A DNA stretch of 64,000 bases from Neorhizobium sp. NCHU2750 (GCF_003597675.1 NZ_CP030831.1:1-64000); one strand, 5' to 3'. Shown: positions 18,924 through 28,529, counted from the stretch's first letter. A program made the numbers and translations. Notes: generated by a model not told the origin, from the sequence alone.

Positions 18924-19262
18924 CTTTCTGGATTGGGGATTTTAAGCCCATTTCAGATCAAATAAATATACCGCGCTTGGGCCCAAATTGCGCGATTATT
19001 GGAGGGAATTTCCCAATCACGGCGTATGATCCGAATTATTGGAGGTATTAAGGGCACTTTTTCAAACGGAAACAGTATTGTATCAATCAATATTCAACCT
19101 GATTGAGCGGCGAGTTGGACCCGCGTGAATATTCTATTGAAAAACGCCAAAATTGTCGCTTTCCATTGGGATGTCAATGCACAGTATGTTCCCCGATTTT
19201 CAACTTAAATAGAAACGGTTGATGTCTTTAGTTATCTACACAAAGACCAATCTTCCCTAGCA
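18924..19262. promoter_or_regulatory. iaaH-iaaM divergent promoter region
   Basis: 339 bp between the two divergent auxin genes. AT-rich, with AAATATAC near 18961 on the iaaH side and TTAAATAG near 19206 about 55 bp before the iaaM ATG as plausible plant TATA elements. A short near-repeat, CGCGATTATTGGAGG and CCGAATTATTGGAGG, occurs at about 18990 and 19030. Confidence 0.5.
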
Positions 19263-21530
19263 ATGTCAGCCTCATCTCTTTTTGATAAACAATGCGATCA
19301 TTTCTCTACCAAAATTGTGGATCTGATAATGGTCGACAAGCCTGATGAATTGGACCGCCGCGTTGCCGCAGCCTTCTCAGAACGAGAAGCTTCGAGGGAA
19401 AGAAGAATTACTCAAATTTCCGGCGAGTGCCGCGCTGGGTTAGCTTGCAAAAGGCTGGCCGACGGTCGCTTTCCGGAGATCTCAGCCGGTCAGAGGGTCG
19501 CAGTCCTCTCCGCTTACATCTATGTTGGCGAGGAAATTCTGAGGTGGATACTCGAACCAGAAGCTTCGGTGCGAACAAGAGTGAGTGGTCTCGTTGCCAT
19601 CGACCTTGCACCATCTTGCATGGATATCTCCAGAGCTCAACTTCTCCAAACCATGAATTTGCTGAGTGGTAAAAGATGTGCACCCAGCGACCTTAGTCAT
19701 TTCGTGGCCATTTCAATCTCTGAGACTGCCCGCTCCCGAACCCTGCAAATGGCGCCGTACGAAGAAGGCTCGTTGAAAAGCGTTACCGGGTTTACCGTAA
19801 TCATTGAAGAGGCAGTACCATTTGACATGGTAGCTTATGGTCGAAACCTGATGCTGAAGGCTTCGGCAGGGTCCTTTCCAACGATCGACTTGCTCTACGA
19901 CTACAGATTGTTTCTCGACAAATGTTCAGATAGTGGGCGGATCGGCTTCTTTCCAGAAGATGTTCCCAGGCCAAAAGTAGCGGTCATTGGGGCTGGCATT
20001 TCCGGGCTCGTGGTGGCAAGCGAACTGCTTCATGCTGGCGTAGACGATGTTACAATATATGAAGCAGGTGATCGGGTTGGAGGCAAGCTTTGGTCACATG
20101 CTTTCAAGGACGCTCCGAGCGTCGTGGCCGAAATGGGGGCGATGCGATTTCCTCCTGCTGCATCGTGCTTGTTTTTCTTCCTCGAGCGGTACGGTCTGTC
20201 TTCGATGAGGCCGTTCCCAAATCCCGGCACAGTCGACACTGACTTGGTCTACGAGGGTTGCCGATACATGTGGAAAGCCGGGCAGCAGCCACCGAAGTTG
20301 TTCCATCGCGTTTATAGCGGGTGGCATGCGTTCTTGAAGGACGGTTTCCTTGAGGGAGATATTGTGTTGGCTTCGCCTGATGCTATCACTGAGGCCTTGA
20401 AATTAGGGGACATTAGGCGGGCTCATGACGCCTGGCAAATTTGGCTGAACCGTTTCGGGAGGGAGTCGTTCTCTTCAGCGATAGAGAGGATCTTTCTGGG
20501 CACGCATCCTCCCGGTGGTGAAACATGGAGTTTCCCTCATGATTGGGACCTATTCAAGCTAATGGGAATAGGATCTGGCGGGTTTGGTCCAGTTTTTGAA
20601 AGCGGGTTTATTGAGATCCTTCGCTTGGTCATAAACGGATATGAAGAAAATCAGCGGATGTGCTCTGAAGGAATCTCAGAACTTCCACGTCGGATCGCCT
20701 CTCAAGTGGTTAATGGCGTGTCTGTAAGCCAGCGTATACGCCATGTTCAAGTCAGGGCGGTTGAGAAGGAAAAGACAAAAATAAAGATAAGGCTTAAGAG
20801 CGGGATATCTGAACTTTATGATAAGGTGGTGGTTACATCTGGACTCGCAAATATCCAACTCAGGCATCGTCTGACATCCGATACCACCATTTTTCGTGCA
20901 CCAGTGAACCAAGCCGTTGATAACAGCCACATGACGGGCTCTTCAAAATTGTTCCTGCTGACTGAACGTAAATTTTGGTTTGACCATATGCTCCCGTCCT
21001 GTGTCCTCATGGACGGGGTCGCAAAAGCAGTGTATTGTCTGGACTATGAGCCGCAGGATCCGAACGGTAAAGGTGTGGTGCTCATCAGTTATACATGGGA
21101 GGACGACTCCCACAAGCTATTGGCGATCCCCGACAAAAAAGAGCGATTATGTCTGCTACGGGACGCAATTTCGAAATCGTTCCCGGCGTTTGCCCGGCAT
21201 TTAGTTCCCGCTTGCGCTGATTACGACCAAAATGTTGTTCAACATGATTGGCTTACAGACGAGAATGCCGGCGGAGCTTTCAAACTCAACCGGCGTGGCG
21301 AGGATTTTTATTCTGAAGAACTTTTCTTTCAAGCGCTGGACATGACTAATGATACTGGAGTTTACTTGGCGGGTTGCAGTTGTTCCTTTACCGGTGGATG
21401 GGTGGAGGGCGCTATTCAGACCGCGTGTAATGCCGTCTGTGCAATTATCCACAATTGTGGAGGTGTTTTAGCAAAGGACAATCCTCTCGAACACTCTTGG
21501 AGGAGATATAACTACCGCAATAGAAATTAA
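19263..21530 (+). CDS. iaaM: tryptophan 2-monooxygenase (auxin synthesis, tms1)
   Basis: 755 residues, full length for Ti IaaM. This flavoprotein converts tryptophan to indole-3-acetamide, which IaaH then hydrolyses to auxin. The FAD-binding Rossmann motif VAVIGAGISGLVVASELL begins near residue 239, followed by YEAGDRVGGKLWSH; CSFTGGWVEGAIQTA near the C-terminus is the second FAD contact. The first about 220 residues are a RolB/plast-like domain (SHFVAISIS, VPFDMVAYGRNLM), as known for this enzyme, so IaaM is itself a fused plast member. No disruption seen. Confidence 0.97.
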   Translation: MSASSLFDKQCDHFSTKIVDLIMVDKPDELDRRVAAAFSEREASRERRITQISGECRAGLACKRLADGRFPEISAGQRVAVLSAYIYVGEEILRWILEPEASVRTRVSGLVAIDLAPSCMDISRAQLLQTMNLLSGKRCAPSDLSHFVAISISETARSRTLQMAPYEEGSLKSVTGFTVIIEEAVPFDMVAYGRNLMLKASAGSFPTIDLLYDYRLFLDKCSDSGRIGFFPEDVPRPKVAVIGAGISGLVVASELLHAGVDDVTIYEAGDRVGGKLWSHAFKDAPSVVAEMGAMRFPPAASCLFFFLERYGLSSMRPFPNPGTVDTDLVYEGCRYMWKAGQQPPKLFHRVYSGWHAFLKDGFLEGDIVLASPDAITEALKLGDIRRAHDAWQIWLNRFGRESFSSAIERIFLGTHPPGGETWSFPHDWDLFKLMGIGSGGFGPVFESGFIEILRLVINGYEENQRMCSEGISELPRRIASQVVNGVSVSQRIRHVQVRAVEKEKTKIKIRLKSGISELYDKVVVTSGLANIQLRHRLTSDTTIFRAPVNQAVDNSHMTGSSKLFLLTERKFWFDHMLPSCVLMDGVAKAVYCLDYEPQDPNGKGVVLISYTWEDDSHKLLAIPDKKERLCLLRDAISKSFPAFARHLVPACADYDQNVVQHDWLTDENAGGAFKLNRRGEDFYSEELFFQALDMTNDTGVYLAGCSCSFTGGWVEGAIQTACNAVCAIIHNCGGVLAKDNPLEHSWRRYNYRNRN

Positions 21531-22232
21531 TCTGCGTATCCTGTTACAAGTATTGCACGTTTTATAAATTGCTATTAATGAATATTGATGTTTAACAACG
21601 AATATGATGGTGTAAATAAAATTTCTGTAATTCTATTAACCTCCATTATGTTGAGGTGCGCAGTAATATGTTGAGGTATAGTTAAAATATCAACTGTCGC
21701 GTTTATTGAATGGTAATATTATTCCAACGGTAGAATATCTTTGATTTTGTCACAATGACAACGACTGCAAGAAGTAAATAATAGACACCGTTGTTAAGGA
21801 ATTGCTATCACATGTGCCTAACAATATGGACATATTTAAGTCAAATATGAAATAGTCGCCCTTATTTTGACGTCTCACCTAATCAACTATTACAAACGAT
21901 TTCACTCTCTCGCCAGCAATGATGATAATCAGCGCAGACAAGTGGCAGTAAAGCGCGGAAAAACGTCCTCAAGTGGCATGAATAGCTGCCTCTATAGTGC
22001 TGATTTAGTCAGCCTTATTTTGACTTAAAGGCGCCTTCGTTGGTGACAAATTGCTTTCAAGGAAACAGCCGTGCCCCACACTTTGTTGAAAAACAAGTTG
22101 CCCTTTGGAGAGACGCTAAAGCCATTTGCTCTTCAATAAGGAATCTCGAGGAAGACAATATAACAGCCTGTGATGATACACTTCTCGAACCCAAAAAATA
22201 TCAATTTGTATTCAAGATATCGCAAAACACTT
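21531..22232. other. iaaM 3' region and ipt promoter region
   Basis: 700 bp of mostly AT-rich DNA. It should hold the iaaM polyadenylation site (AAATAAAATT near 21615) and the ipt promoter. Plus-strand frames that begin near 22040 and 22170 run into ipt but have no conserved content upstream of the ipt ATG. No separate gene seen. Confidence 0.5.
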
Positions 22233-22952
22233 ATGGATCTCCGTCTAATTTTCGGTCCAACTTGTACAGGAAAGACATCGACCGCGATAGCTCTTGCCCA
22301 GCAAACCGGGCAGCCAGTCCTTTCTCTCGACCGGGTCCAATGCTGTCCTCAACTGTCAACCGGAAGCGGACGACCAACAGTGGAAGAACTGAAGGGCACG
22401 ACCCGTCTATACCTTGATGAACAGCCTCTTGTGAAGGGTATCATCTCAGCCAAGCAAGCTCACGAGAGGCTGATCGCGGAGGTTTATAATAATGAGGCTC
22501 ACGGTGGGCTTATTCTTGAGGGAGGATCTATCTCGTTGCTCAAGTGCATGGTGCAGAGCAGTTATTGGAGCAACGATTTTCGTTGGCGTATTATTCGCCA
22601 CAAGTTAGCAGACGAGGAGACCTTCATGAAAGCGGCCAAGGCCAGAGTTAAGCAGATGTTGCACCCCGCTGCAGGCCTTTCTATCATCGAAGAGTTGGTT
22701 CATCTTTGGAATCAGCCTCAGCTGAGGCCCATACTGGAAGGGATTGATGGGTATCGATACGCCATGTTGTTTGCTAGCCAAAACCAGATCACACCCGATA
22801 TGCTATTGCAGCTTGGCGCAGACATGGAGGATAAGTTGGCTCATGGGATCGCTCAGGAGTATCTCATCCATGCGCGCCGACAGGAACAGGAATTCCCTTC
22901 AATTAACGCAGTCGCTTTCGAAGGATTCGAGGGTCATCCGTTCGGAATGTAA
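22233..22952 (+). CDS. ipt: adenylate isopentenyltransferase (cytokinin synthesis, tmr)
   Basis: 239 residues starting [16 protein letters not shown]; this start is chosen over an upstream in-frame ATG at 22170 because Ti Ipt proteins begin here. The P-loop GPTCTGKT is at residues 8-15, followed by [17 protein letters not shown]. The enzyme transfers an isoprenoid from DMAPP or HMBDP to AMP, making cytokinin in tumour cells together with auxin from IaaM/IaaH. C-terminus [11 protein letters not shown] is intact. A decayed copy of its 3' end follows within 20 bp. Confidence 0.97.
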   Translation: MDLRLIFGPTCTGKTSTAIALAQQTGQPVLSLDRVQCCPQLSTGSGRPTVEELKGTTRLYLDEQPLVKGIISAKQAHERLIAEVYNNEAHGGLILEGGSISLLKCMVQSSYWSNDFRWRIIRHKLADEETFMKAAKARVKQMLHPAAGLSIIEELVHLWNQPQLRPILEGIDGYRYAMLFASQNQITPDMLLQLGADMEDKLAHGIAQEYLIHARRQEQEFPSINAVAFEGFEGHPFGM

Positions 22953-22969
22953 TAGGATCTCCTGGCGCC

Positions 22970-23100
22970 CTGGGGATTCGCTATGTTTGCGATTGGCAAC
23001 GACGAACAGCCCTATCCGATGAAGACAAAAATCGCAGGACGAGTTGGTGGAAGGTATAGCCCAGGAGTATCTCAGCTATGCTCGCCTGCAGCATCGCCGC
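22970..23100 (+). pseudogene. decayed 3' fragment of a second ipt gene
   Basis: One frame reads GFAMFAIGNDEQPYPM, resembling [15 protein letters not shown] of Ipt. After a frame change another reads DELVEGIAQEYLSYARLQ (23038-23091), resembling [19 protein letters not shown]. The order and spacing match Ipt residues about 190-232. The codons differ from those of the intact gene, so this is not a recent tandem copy but a relic of an older or different ipt/tzs-type gene. Confidence 0.7.
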
Positions 23101-23451
23101 TACGCAATGCCAAAGATAGATCTATCTTTGCATAATAAAATACGATTAAGTATATTATGGAATGTTCGATTGGTATTTGTAGATGTTTTATTTTTCATGG
23201 GCGTGTTTCATTTTGTATTGTATTTTCATAGTTTTGAAACGAGACGTTTCATAAATAAAATTACGCACGACTAATAATAGTAATAATAATATGTGTTTGG
23301 GCCACAATTGCTGTATTTAGACCATATTAATTGCATTGCGAGAGACGAAAATGACGAATTTTATTTCGGTACTGGATGATATTAGAAACATGAAAAATAA
23401 CAAGATTCAAAGCACGCGTTGATAGATCAAGTTTTCTGGTAACCGCGACAC
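23101..23451. other. convergent 3' region between ipt and 6b
   Basis: AT-rich DNA holding the polyadenylation regions of ipt (plus) and 6b (minus); several AATAAA-type motifs, e.g. AATAAAAT near 23142 and ATAAATAAAATT near 23251. Gene 6a, which often lies between ipt and 6b, is absent. Confidence 0.5.
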
Positions 23452-24090
23452 CTAACGTGTGAGATGGCACGATCCCAATGCGACAATGGGATAATGAATG
23501 AGATCGGATAATTGGAACTCTCTCGTTTCCTCTTCCTCTTCCTCTTCCTCTTCCTCTTCCTCTTCCTCGTTTTCGATACCTTCGTTATCCTCTCCTTCCT
23601 CAACATAATTACCTAGCCTGGCGTACCAACCATAACCTTGACCGCGGATTACATCAGTCCTGATCCGTATGAACAACTGGCTCATCAGGATCGCCAAAAA
23701 AAAGCTGTTTGTACTCGGACCGTGGTGGTAATTAACGAAGCCTCCTTGACCGCAACTCTGTTGCAAGATTGCGTTCATTTCTTGTGGATCCAATAGCCAT
23801 GGGGGCATTGCGGTAGCTACTGTCCCGAAGGCCGGAGAGTTGGACGGTAATAGGCGATTGAGACCACACAATTGCGCTGTTACTTCATCGACGTAAACAT
23901 AGGTGAGCCTCTGGTCTGAAAGGAGATACTCGTCATCGTACGCATTTGGGTTAACAACGGAGCGGTTAAAGTATACGAATTGTGACAGGGTGGATCTGAA
24001 ATCGGTACGAGCCTGGCGCAAGTGTTGCCTCAACTCACTAACTCGTAGGATGCGTCTAAGATCGCGAACCTGCCAAGTAGGAACCGTCAT
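23452..24090 (-). CDS. 6b: oncoprotein 6b (plast family)
   Basis: 212 residues from the ATG at 24088-24090 (MTVPTWQVRDLRRILR); the frame is open upstream, but 6b proteins begin at this sequence. Recognised by YFNRSVV, DDEYLLSDQRLTYVYV, LPSNSPAFGTVATAMPPWL, QGGFVNYHHGP and GWYARLGNYVEEGEDNE. 6b induces or enlarges tumours and perturbs plant growth; nuclear and histone-binding activities have been reported. The acidic region characteristic of the family is expanded into an uninterrupted run of about 14 Glu, encoded by a hexanucleotide repeat. Confidence 0.95.
   Translation of the reverse strand: MTVPTWQVRDLRRILRVSELRQHLRQARTDFRSTLSQFVYFNRSVVNPNAYDDEYLLSDQRLTYVYVDEVTAQLCGLNRLLPSNSPAFGTVATAMPPWLLDPQEMNAILQQSCGQGGFVNYHHGPSTNSFFLAILMSQLFIRIRTDVIRGQGYGWYARLGNYVEEGEDNEGIENEEEEEEEEEEEEEETREFQLSDLIHYPIVALGSCHLTR
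23531..23566 (-). repeat. hexanucleotide tandem repeat encoding poly-Glu in 6b
   Basis: Six perfect TCTTCC units (GGAAGA on the coding strand) in a row with partial units on both sides. Each unit adds two Glu codons, so gain or loss by slippage keeps the frame and changes the length of the acidic tract. Confidence 0.9.
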
Positions 24091-24408
24091 TTCGTATATT
24101 GCCGATTTGCCGAGGGGCTGTGACAGAAATGGAGTGATGGTTCGTGTTCTTATAGTGAATGGGCAAGCGATTGTGGCCGACTCGATAGCATTTTCGTGAG
24201 TGCACTTGGTAGCCTCGTCAGGCAATCAGCGCGCAACAGTCGCCGCATGTGGAAATATTTCTCCAATCAGGAGCATTTTTCGCTAAATGTGTCATATTTT
24301 TTGTCTTTTTTGTCCCAAAAGTCGTGGATTGGGTAATTAGATCGCAGAATGTGGCAATTCTGCGCCGAACTGCTTTTTGACATTTACGCCCCAACTTTTT
24401 CTTCGGTG
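24091..24408. other. 6b upstream region
   Basis: 318 bp upstream of 6b, ending at the left duplication (GGTG, 24405-24408) of the IS407-group element. It should hold the 6b promoter. No gene is supported; the extra N-terminal codons of the 6b frame (to 24225) are not conserved in the family. Confidence 0.45.
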
Positions 24409-24426
24409 TGACCTTGCCCCCAAGTT

Positions 24427-25356
24427 TTATCCAGTTTTGAGTTCGCTCCGGCGGTTTTGGGTTGTTGTATTCGCGGGGGTAGCGGCGTGTTGCGGTGCGG
24501 AGCCATTCCGGCTGCGCAGCACCGCATCACGTCGCGGGTTGATTGTCTGAGCGAACTCGGCAGGTGTCAGCCATCCGAGGCCTGAGTGTGGTCGATGATC
24601 GTTGTAATCGCTGCGCCAGTTTGAAAGCGCTGATCGAGCATGGGTCAGTGACGAGAAGAGAGTTTCATTCAGGAGCTCGTCTCGCAGCCGCCCATTGAAG
24701 CTTTCGATGAAGGCGTTCTGGATCGGCTTGCCCGGCGCGATGTAGTGCCAGTCCACCTTGGCCCGGTCCGTCCATTGCAGGATCGCGTTGCTGGTGAACT
24801 CGCTGCCATTGTCGCTGACAATCATCTTCGGCTTGCCACGCCCCTCGATGATCCGGTCCAACTCACGAGCAACCCGCAGACCGGAAAGTGAGGTATCGGC
24901 GACGAGTGCCAGGCATTCTCTGGTGCAATCGTCGACGACCGTCAAAATCCGGAACCTGCGGCCATCGGTCAATTGATCCGAGACGAAGTCCAGCGACCAG
25001 CGATCATTGGCTGCCATCGGGATCAGCATCGGCGCGCGTGTGCCGATTGCTCGCTTCCGGCCACCACGTTTGCGCACTGTCAGCTTCTCCTCCCGATAGA
25101 GCCGGAAGAGCCGCTTGTGATTCACAAAATGACCCTCACGCCTGAGCAGCACATGAAGGCGTCGATATCCGAAGCGACGGCGCTCATGCGCCAGCGCCTT
25201 CATCCGCTCGCGAAGGTCATGATCATCGCTGCGTCTGGTTTCGTAGCGGATCGTCATTCGGCAAAAGCCCATGGCTTTACACGCCCGCCGTTCGCTCATC
25301 TCGTGGTGACCCATCAGATGCGCGACAGCTTTCCGCCTCGCTGCGGGCGTCACCAC
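24427..25356 (-). CDS. IS407-group transposase OrfB
   Basis: 309 residues; the first codon of the listed frame overlaps the OrfA 3' end. The integrase core shows Asp in [11 protein letters not shown], Asp in [10 protein letters not shown] and Glu in [14 protein letters not shown], plus [27 protein letters not shown], typical of the IS407/IS2 branch. An N-terminal part [19 protein letters not shown] is a second DNA-binding helix-turn-helix. Intact, so the element may be active; expression probably needs a -1 frameshift from OrfA. Confidence 0.93.
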   Translation of the reverse strand: MVTPAARRKAVAHLMGHHEMSERRACKAMGFCRMTIRYETRRSDDHDLRERMKALAHERRRFGYRRLHVLLRREGHFVNHKRLFRLYREEKLTVRKRGGRKRAIGTRAPMLIPMAANDRWSLDFVSDQLTDGRRFRILTVVDDCTRECLALVADTSLSGLRVARELDRIIEGRGKPKMIVSDNGSEFTSNAILQWTDRAKVDWHYIAPGKPIQNAFIESFNGRLRDELLNETLFSSLTHARSALSNWRSDYNDHRPHSGLGWLTPAEFAQTINPRRDAVLRSRNGSAPQHAATPANTTTQNRRSELKTG

Positions 25357-25616
25357 TTCTTTCCCAAAAGGTCTTTCAAAGCAGCATTGTCGAGCATCGC
25401 GTCCGCCAAGAGCCGCTTCAGCTTGGTGTTCTCGTCTTCAAGCGTCTTCAGCCGCTTGGCTTCGGATACGTCCATGCCGCCGAACTTGGCCTTCCATTTA
25501 TAGATGCTGGCATCGCTGACGCCGTGCTTGCGGCAAAGTTCCGAGACCGGCGTGCCAGCCTCGTGCTCCTTCAGAATGCCGATAATCTGTTCGTCCGTGA
25601 AACGTGTGCGCTTCAT
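25350..25616 (-). CDS. IS407-group OrfA (DNA-binding)
   Basis: 88 residues, [21 protein letters not shown] at the start, a HTH_Tnp_1 helix-turn-helix ([24 protein letters not shown]) and a leucine-rich coiled coil ([29 protein letters not shown]). It overlaps OrfB by 7 bp, as usual for IS3 elements. Confidence 0.93.
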   Translation of the reverse strand: MKRTRFTDEQIIGILKEHEAGTPVSELCRKHGVSDASIYKWKAKFGGMDVSEAKRLKTLEDENTKLKRLLADAMLDNAALKDLLGKKW

Positions 25617-25803
25617 TCTCTGGTCCTTTCGATAGGCCAGAGCTTACTTCAAAATGGATTATTTCAACGGGGCAAGGTCAGGTGGGCCACCGTCGGCACG
25701 AATTTTTGTCTTTTTTAAAGAGCGCTTGGTGCAAATTTCAGATTTCAGAGAAGATATCTGTTCCGTCTGAGGCAAGTTTCTACTTCTCAATTACAAGTTG
25801 GAA

Positions 25804-26499
25804 ATGGAATACAATCGTCCAATGTTCCGACCGAGATACGTCAAATTTGTATCTGATTCATCGTTGGGAGATTTCCGTCTTAGGGAATCTAGGGACGCAT
25901 ATGTAGGGTTTATCAATAGTACATTAGCTAGTGCTCAGAAAGTGTTGGAGGAATCAATTCTAAAAACTAAGGTTTGCGCAGCCGACGGGAGGTTAGCGCA
26001 TTTTTCTGAAGCGCCGTGTCTGCGGGGTCCTTCTTTTGACACCTTGTATTCAGTGCTTCCCGGCACTGATTTGTGGTACGTCTACGGTAGTTCCGACGAA
26101 ATTCATCGGTTTGTGGAGTGCGGAAAATTTTTGTGCACTACGGCTTCCAGATTTGTCGCCTGTACTGAATCGCCTTACACCGACGGAGTGACATCCCAGA
26201 CGATATGGAAATGGCACAACCAGATCTCACCTGGCTCTCGGCTTTCCCTGAAGGATGTGGAGGCGTTTTTCGCTTTCCTGCCGAATGTATCGTTTTTCAA
26301 GACGAACTATTCACTTCTCGAAATCCATGGCATGCATCAGCGCAAGTTTCTTGCCCCAATCCCAAGTTCACGGTTTAGATGCGAAGTTGTCGCGTTTGGT
26401 GAGGCCTTTCCGCCGTCGCCTAAGCTCGTACCAGATGCGAAGATTGTCAGCGTTGAGAGGCTTTCTAAGTGGTCCTACGGTAGTTGTTTCCGGTGTTAG
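25804..26499 (+). CDS. RolB/plast-family T-DNA protein
   Basis: 231 residues from the ATG at 25804 (MEYNRPMF), chosen because the related proteins begin M-x-x-x-RP-x-F; an ATG two codons earlier is also available. Landmarks: LWYVYGSSDEI near residue 94, CTESPYTDGVT near 122, NQISPGSRLSLKDVEAFFAFLP near 140-160, RCEVVAFGEAFP near 200. It is paralogous to the gene at 9035. An IS407-group element is inserted about 120 bp upstream, so both members of this pair have an IS in their promoter region. Cys in the YVYC motif is replaced by Gly. Confidence 0.83.
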   Translation: MEYNRPMFRPRYVKFVSDSSLGDFRLRESRDAYVGFINSTLASAQKVLEESILKTKVCAADGRLAHFSEAPCLRGPSFDTLYSVLPGTDLWYVYGSSDEIHRFVECGKFLCTTASRFVACTESPYTDGVTSQTIWKWHNQISPGSRLSLKDVEAFFAFLPNVSFFKTNYSLLEIHGMHQRKFLAPIPSSRFRCEVVAFGEAFPPSPKLVPDAKIVSVERLSKWSYGSCFRC

Positions 26500-26923
26500 A
26501 TTAGCGCAGAGTGTTGATTGTGGATGTGTATTGCTTTTCAAATATTAATGTTAACTGAATCTTGAGTGTGTTTTTAACGTTATATTATATCATGGGGTTT
26601 TTGTATTGTAATATAAAGTAATTCCGGATTGTGATAATTAGTAGTTAAGAATGTCTGTGTGAGGGGATTTCCTCTAGGAAAAATTTGATTTTATACGAAA
26701 TTAACATCCTTTATTTTGTTGCTAGATTAATATAGAAAACATAAAAATAACAAAGTCGAAAGCACAAAAAACACACTTGATAAGAAAAATACGCGTTACA
26801 TTTTACATAAATATGATAATTCAACAGAAATTATATTAGATGCATCGCAATACGGTGATAGGGGTGCGGACTTATGAACTTTATTACAAGAGGTTGGAAC
26901 GAACTGCGTGGCGCACGTCTTCT
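26500..26923. other. convergent 3' region with nos poly(A) signal
   Basis: Between the plast gene at 25804 and nos. On the minus strand AATAAA at 26880-26885 lies about 40 nt after the nos stop codon, and a downstream ATAATTTCTGTTGAATTA block (about 26818-26836) resembles the known nos terminator. No gene. Confidence 0.65.
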
Positions 26924-28162
26924 TTACTTCATCATCTCATCCTTAACAAGTATGGTGGCACCAAAGCGGATCAAGTCTCCTGACCTGAAGTTACCAATCA
27001 CGCTGGATGTTTTGTCAGTTGGCGGAAAGTTTGCCTTTCCCGCATGAATAATATTGATGAACGCGCGGGTGAGGGGCATCTCGATTTTGGTAATAGTTGC
27101 AATTGCCGCGATATCCTCCAATGAGCATAATTCCTCAGAAAAATAACGATGTTCCATGTTGTCAGGGCATGCATAATGCACGTTATGAGGTGATGGTGCG
27201 AGGCAATATTCCCTTAGGGTCGCATAATTAGTGCCATATTCATCATTGCATTCCTGCAAGAGAGAATTGAGATGCAACCCACACGCTTTGGCAACCTTCC
27301 GGCGCTCTTGGTCTACCTGCTCTTGAACATTGCAAACGTAAGTGTTGGATCCTTCACCATAAAAGAAAAAGTCCGTCTCGGCTCGTGGGGTTCGCTCGTC
27401 TAGTTCAAGAAGCCACTGCTCAGCTCTTTTGGTAAGGGAATTGACAGGGTCGCGCAATCTTCCGATGTTCATAACAGCGGCAATCGCATGAGTGATATAG
27501 TTGGAAAAGAACAGCACCTGCAATGGTGGGATGGGGATGATCCTAGCCGTAAATAGCTGGGCGAAGATGATCTTGATATCTTCGGGTAAATCGATGACGC
27601 CAACATCATTTCGATGAATTGGGAAACACGACAGTCCGAAAGAAGCTTTCATTTCCTTGATGTTGACCTTACATTTTTTTTTATCCGATAGCTTAGACGT
27701 TGTGGGCGAATTATCCGTCTCGAGTATTCGCTTGCATTGCAGCTGCCTCTCGTACTTCATGGAAAACCCATGGCCGCAGACGACGAGAATATCCTTTTCT
27801 GCGAGTTCACCGTTGAAGTTGGCTAGTTCACTGACGAAGCTGTCGTGAACGTCCGCACGGGTGACAATAATCAGTAGATGGCTGGAGCGAATAACTGCGA
27901 GCAGATCATCAGAGGCTGAGACCGTAAATGAACCGTTGATCACTCCCTCGGTGGTGACGACTCCTTCGTTGGCTTTGATTGCTGAGATCGATCCTGGATG
28001 ATCCGCTGGTGCCCACAGAGCCGTGGAAACGTGCCGAGAGGCGAACCAAGCCGCTAATGCAGTCCCAGCGTGACCAGAACCGAGGACACCTACAGTCAAG
28101 GGAAGCGGATGATGACCTGCGGCTGGGACAGGTAGAGAAGTTGAGGATGAAGCGAGAGCCAT
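26924..28162 (-). CDS. nos: nopaline synthase
   Basis: 412 residues, the usual length. It reductively condenses L-arginine with 2-oxoglutarate to nopaline in the plant cell, the opine that the noc genes to the right catabolise. The N-terminal Rossmann motif GVLGSGHAGTALAAWFASRH begins near residue 25; EMKASFGLSCFPIHR, YFSEELCSLEDIAAIA and the C-terminal FGATILVKDEMMK are characteristic. It is the last gene before the right border, as in nopaline Ti plasmids generally. Intact. Confidence 0.98.
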   Translation of the reverse strand: MALASSSTSLPVPAAGHHPLPLTVGVLGSGHAGTALAAWFASRHVSTALWAPADHPGSISAIKANEGVVTTEGVINGSFTVSASDDLLAVIRSSHLLIIVTRADVHDSFVSELANFNGELAEKDILVVCGHGFSMKYERQLQCKRILETDNSPTTSKLSDKKKCKVNIKEMKASFGLSCFPIHRNDVGVIDLPEDIKIIFAQLFTARIIPIPPLQVLFFSNYITHAIAAVMNIGRLRDPVNSLTKRAEQWLLELDERTPRAETDFFFYGEGSNTYVCNVQEQVDQERRKVAKACGLHLNSLLQECNDEYGTNYATLREYCLAPSPHNVHYACPDNMEHRYFSEELCSLEDIAAIATITKIEMPLTRAFINIIHAGKANFPPTDKTSSVIGNFRSGDLIRFGATILVKDEMMK

Positions 28163-28370
28163 TATCGAATATTTTGGTTGAGAGAGAATATGAGATATCT
28201 GATTGAGTTCCGAAAGGAATTTATGTCAAACGTCAGTTGCGTTGTGGCAAGAAACTCTTGCTGGCTGACAGTGACCTGAGGCGACTTTTGTACGCCCAAC
28301 AGTGGTTTCTGACGTACGTGCTTAGCTCATTAAAACTCTAGCAGCCGGCGGCTGAGTGGCTCCTTCAACT
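28163..28370 (-). promoter_or_regulatory. nos promoter
   Basis: On the minus strand it contains the known nos promoter landmarks in order: GCCACTCAGCCGC (near 28350), the TGAGCTAAGCACGTACGTCAG activator element (28309-28329, with a TGACG-type core), GTCGCCTCAGGTCACT, and the CATAAAT TATA element (28219-28225) about 60 bp before the ATG. Confidence 0.85.
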
Positions 28371-28504
28371 TTAAAGTTCAATCCATCCCAAAATTAAAAC
28401 GGCTTGTCCAACGTCATCGCCCCGGTCAATAGCGTGGCTGCCTTAAATTTTGCGCTCCTGATCGGTTTGTCATTTTCCGTAATCAATTGTAAATATCCAG
28501 TGTT

Positions 28505-28529
28505 TGACAGGATATATTGGCGGGTAAAC
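28505..28529 (+). repeat. T-DNA right border repeat
   Basis: Begins TGACAGGATATATTGGCGGG and ends TAAAC, the canonical nopaline right border. VirD2 nicks here to start T-strand synthesis leftwards. It lies 342 bp from nos and 138 bp from the ocd stop codon. Confidence 0.98.

Larger units (their letters stand above)
24409..25680 (-). mobile_element. IS3-family, IS407-group insertion sequence, complete
   Basis: 1272 bp with ends TGACCTTGCCCC in inverted orientation and a 4-bp target duplication GGTG (24405-24408 and 25681-25684), as expected of the IS407 group. OrfA and OrfB are intact. It lies between 6b and the plast gene at 25804, about 120 bp before the latter. Confidence 0.93.
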
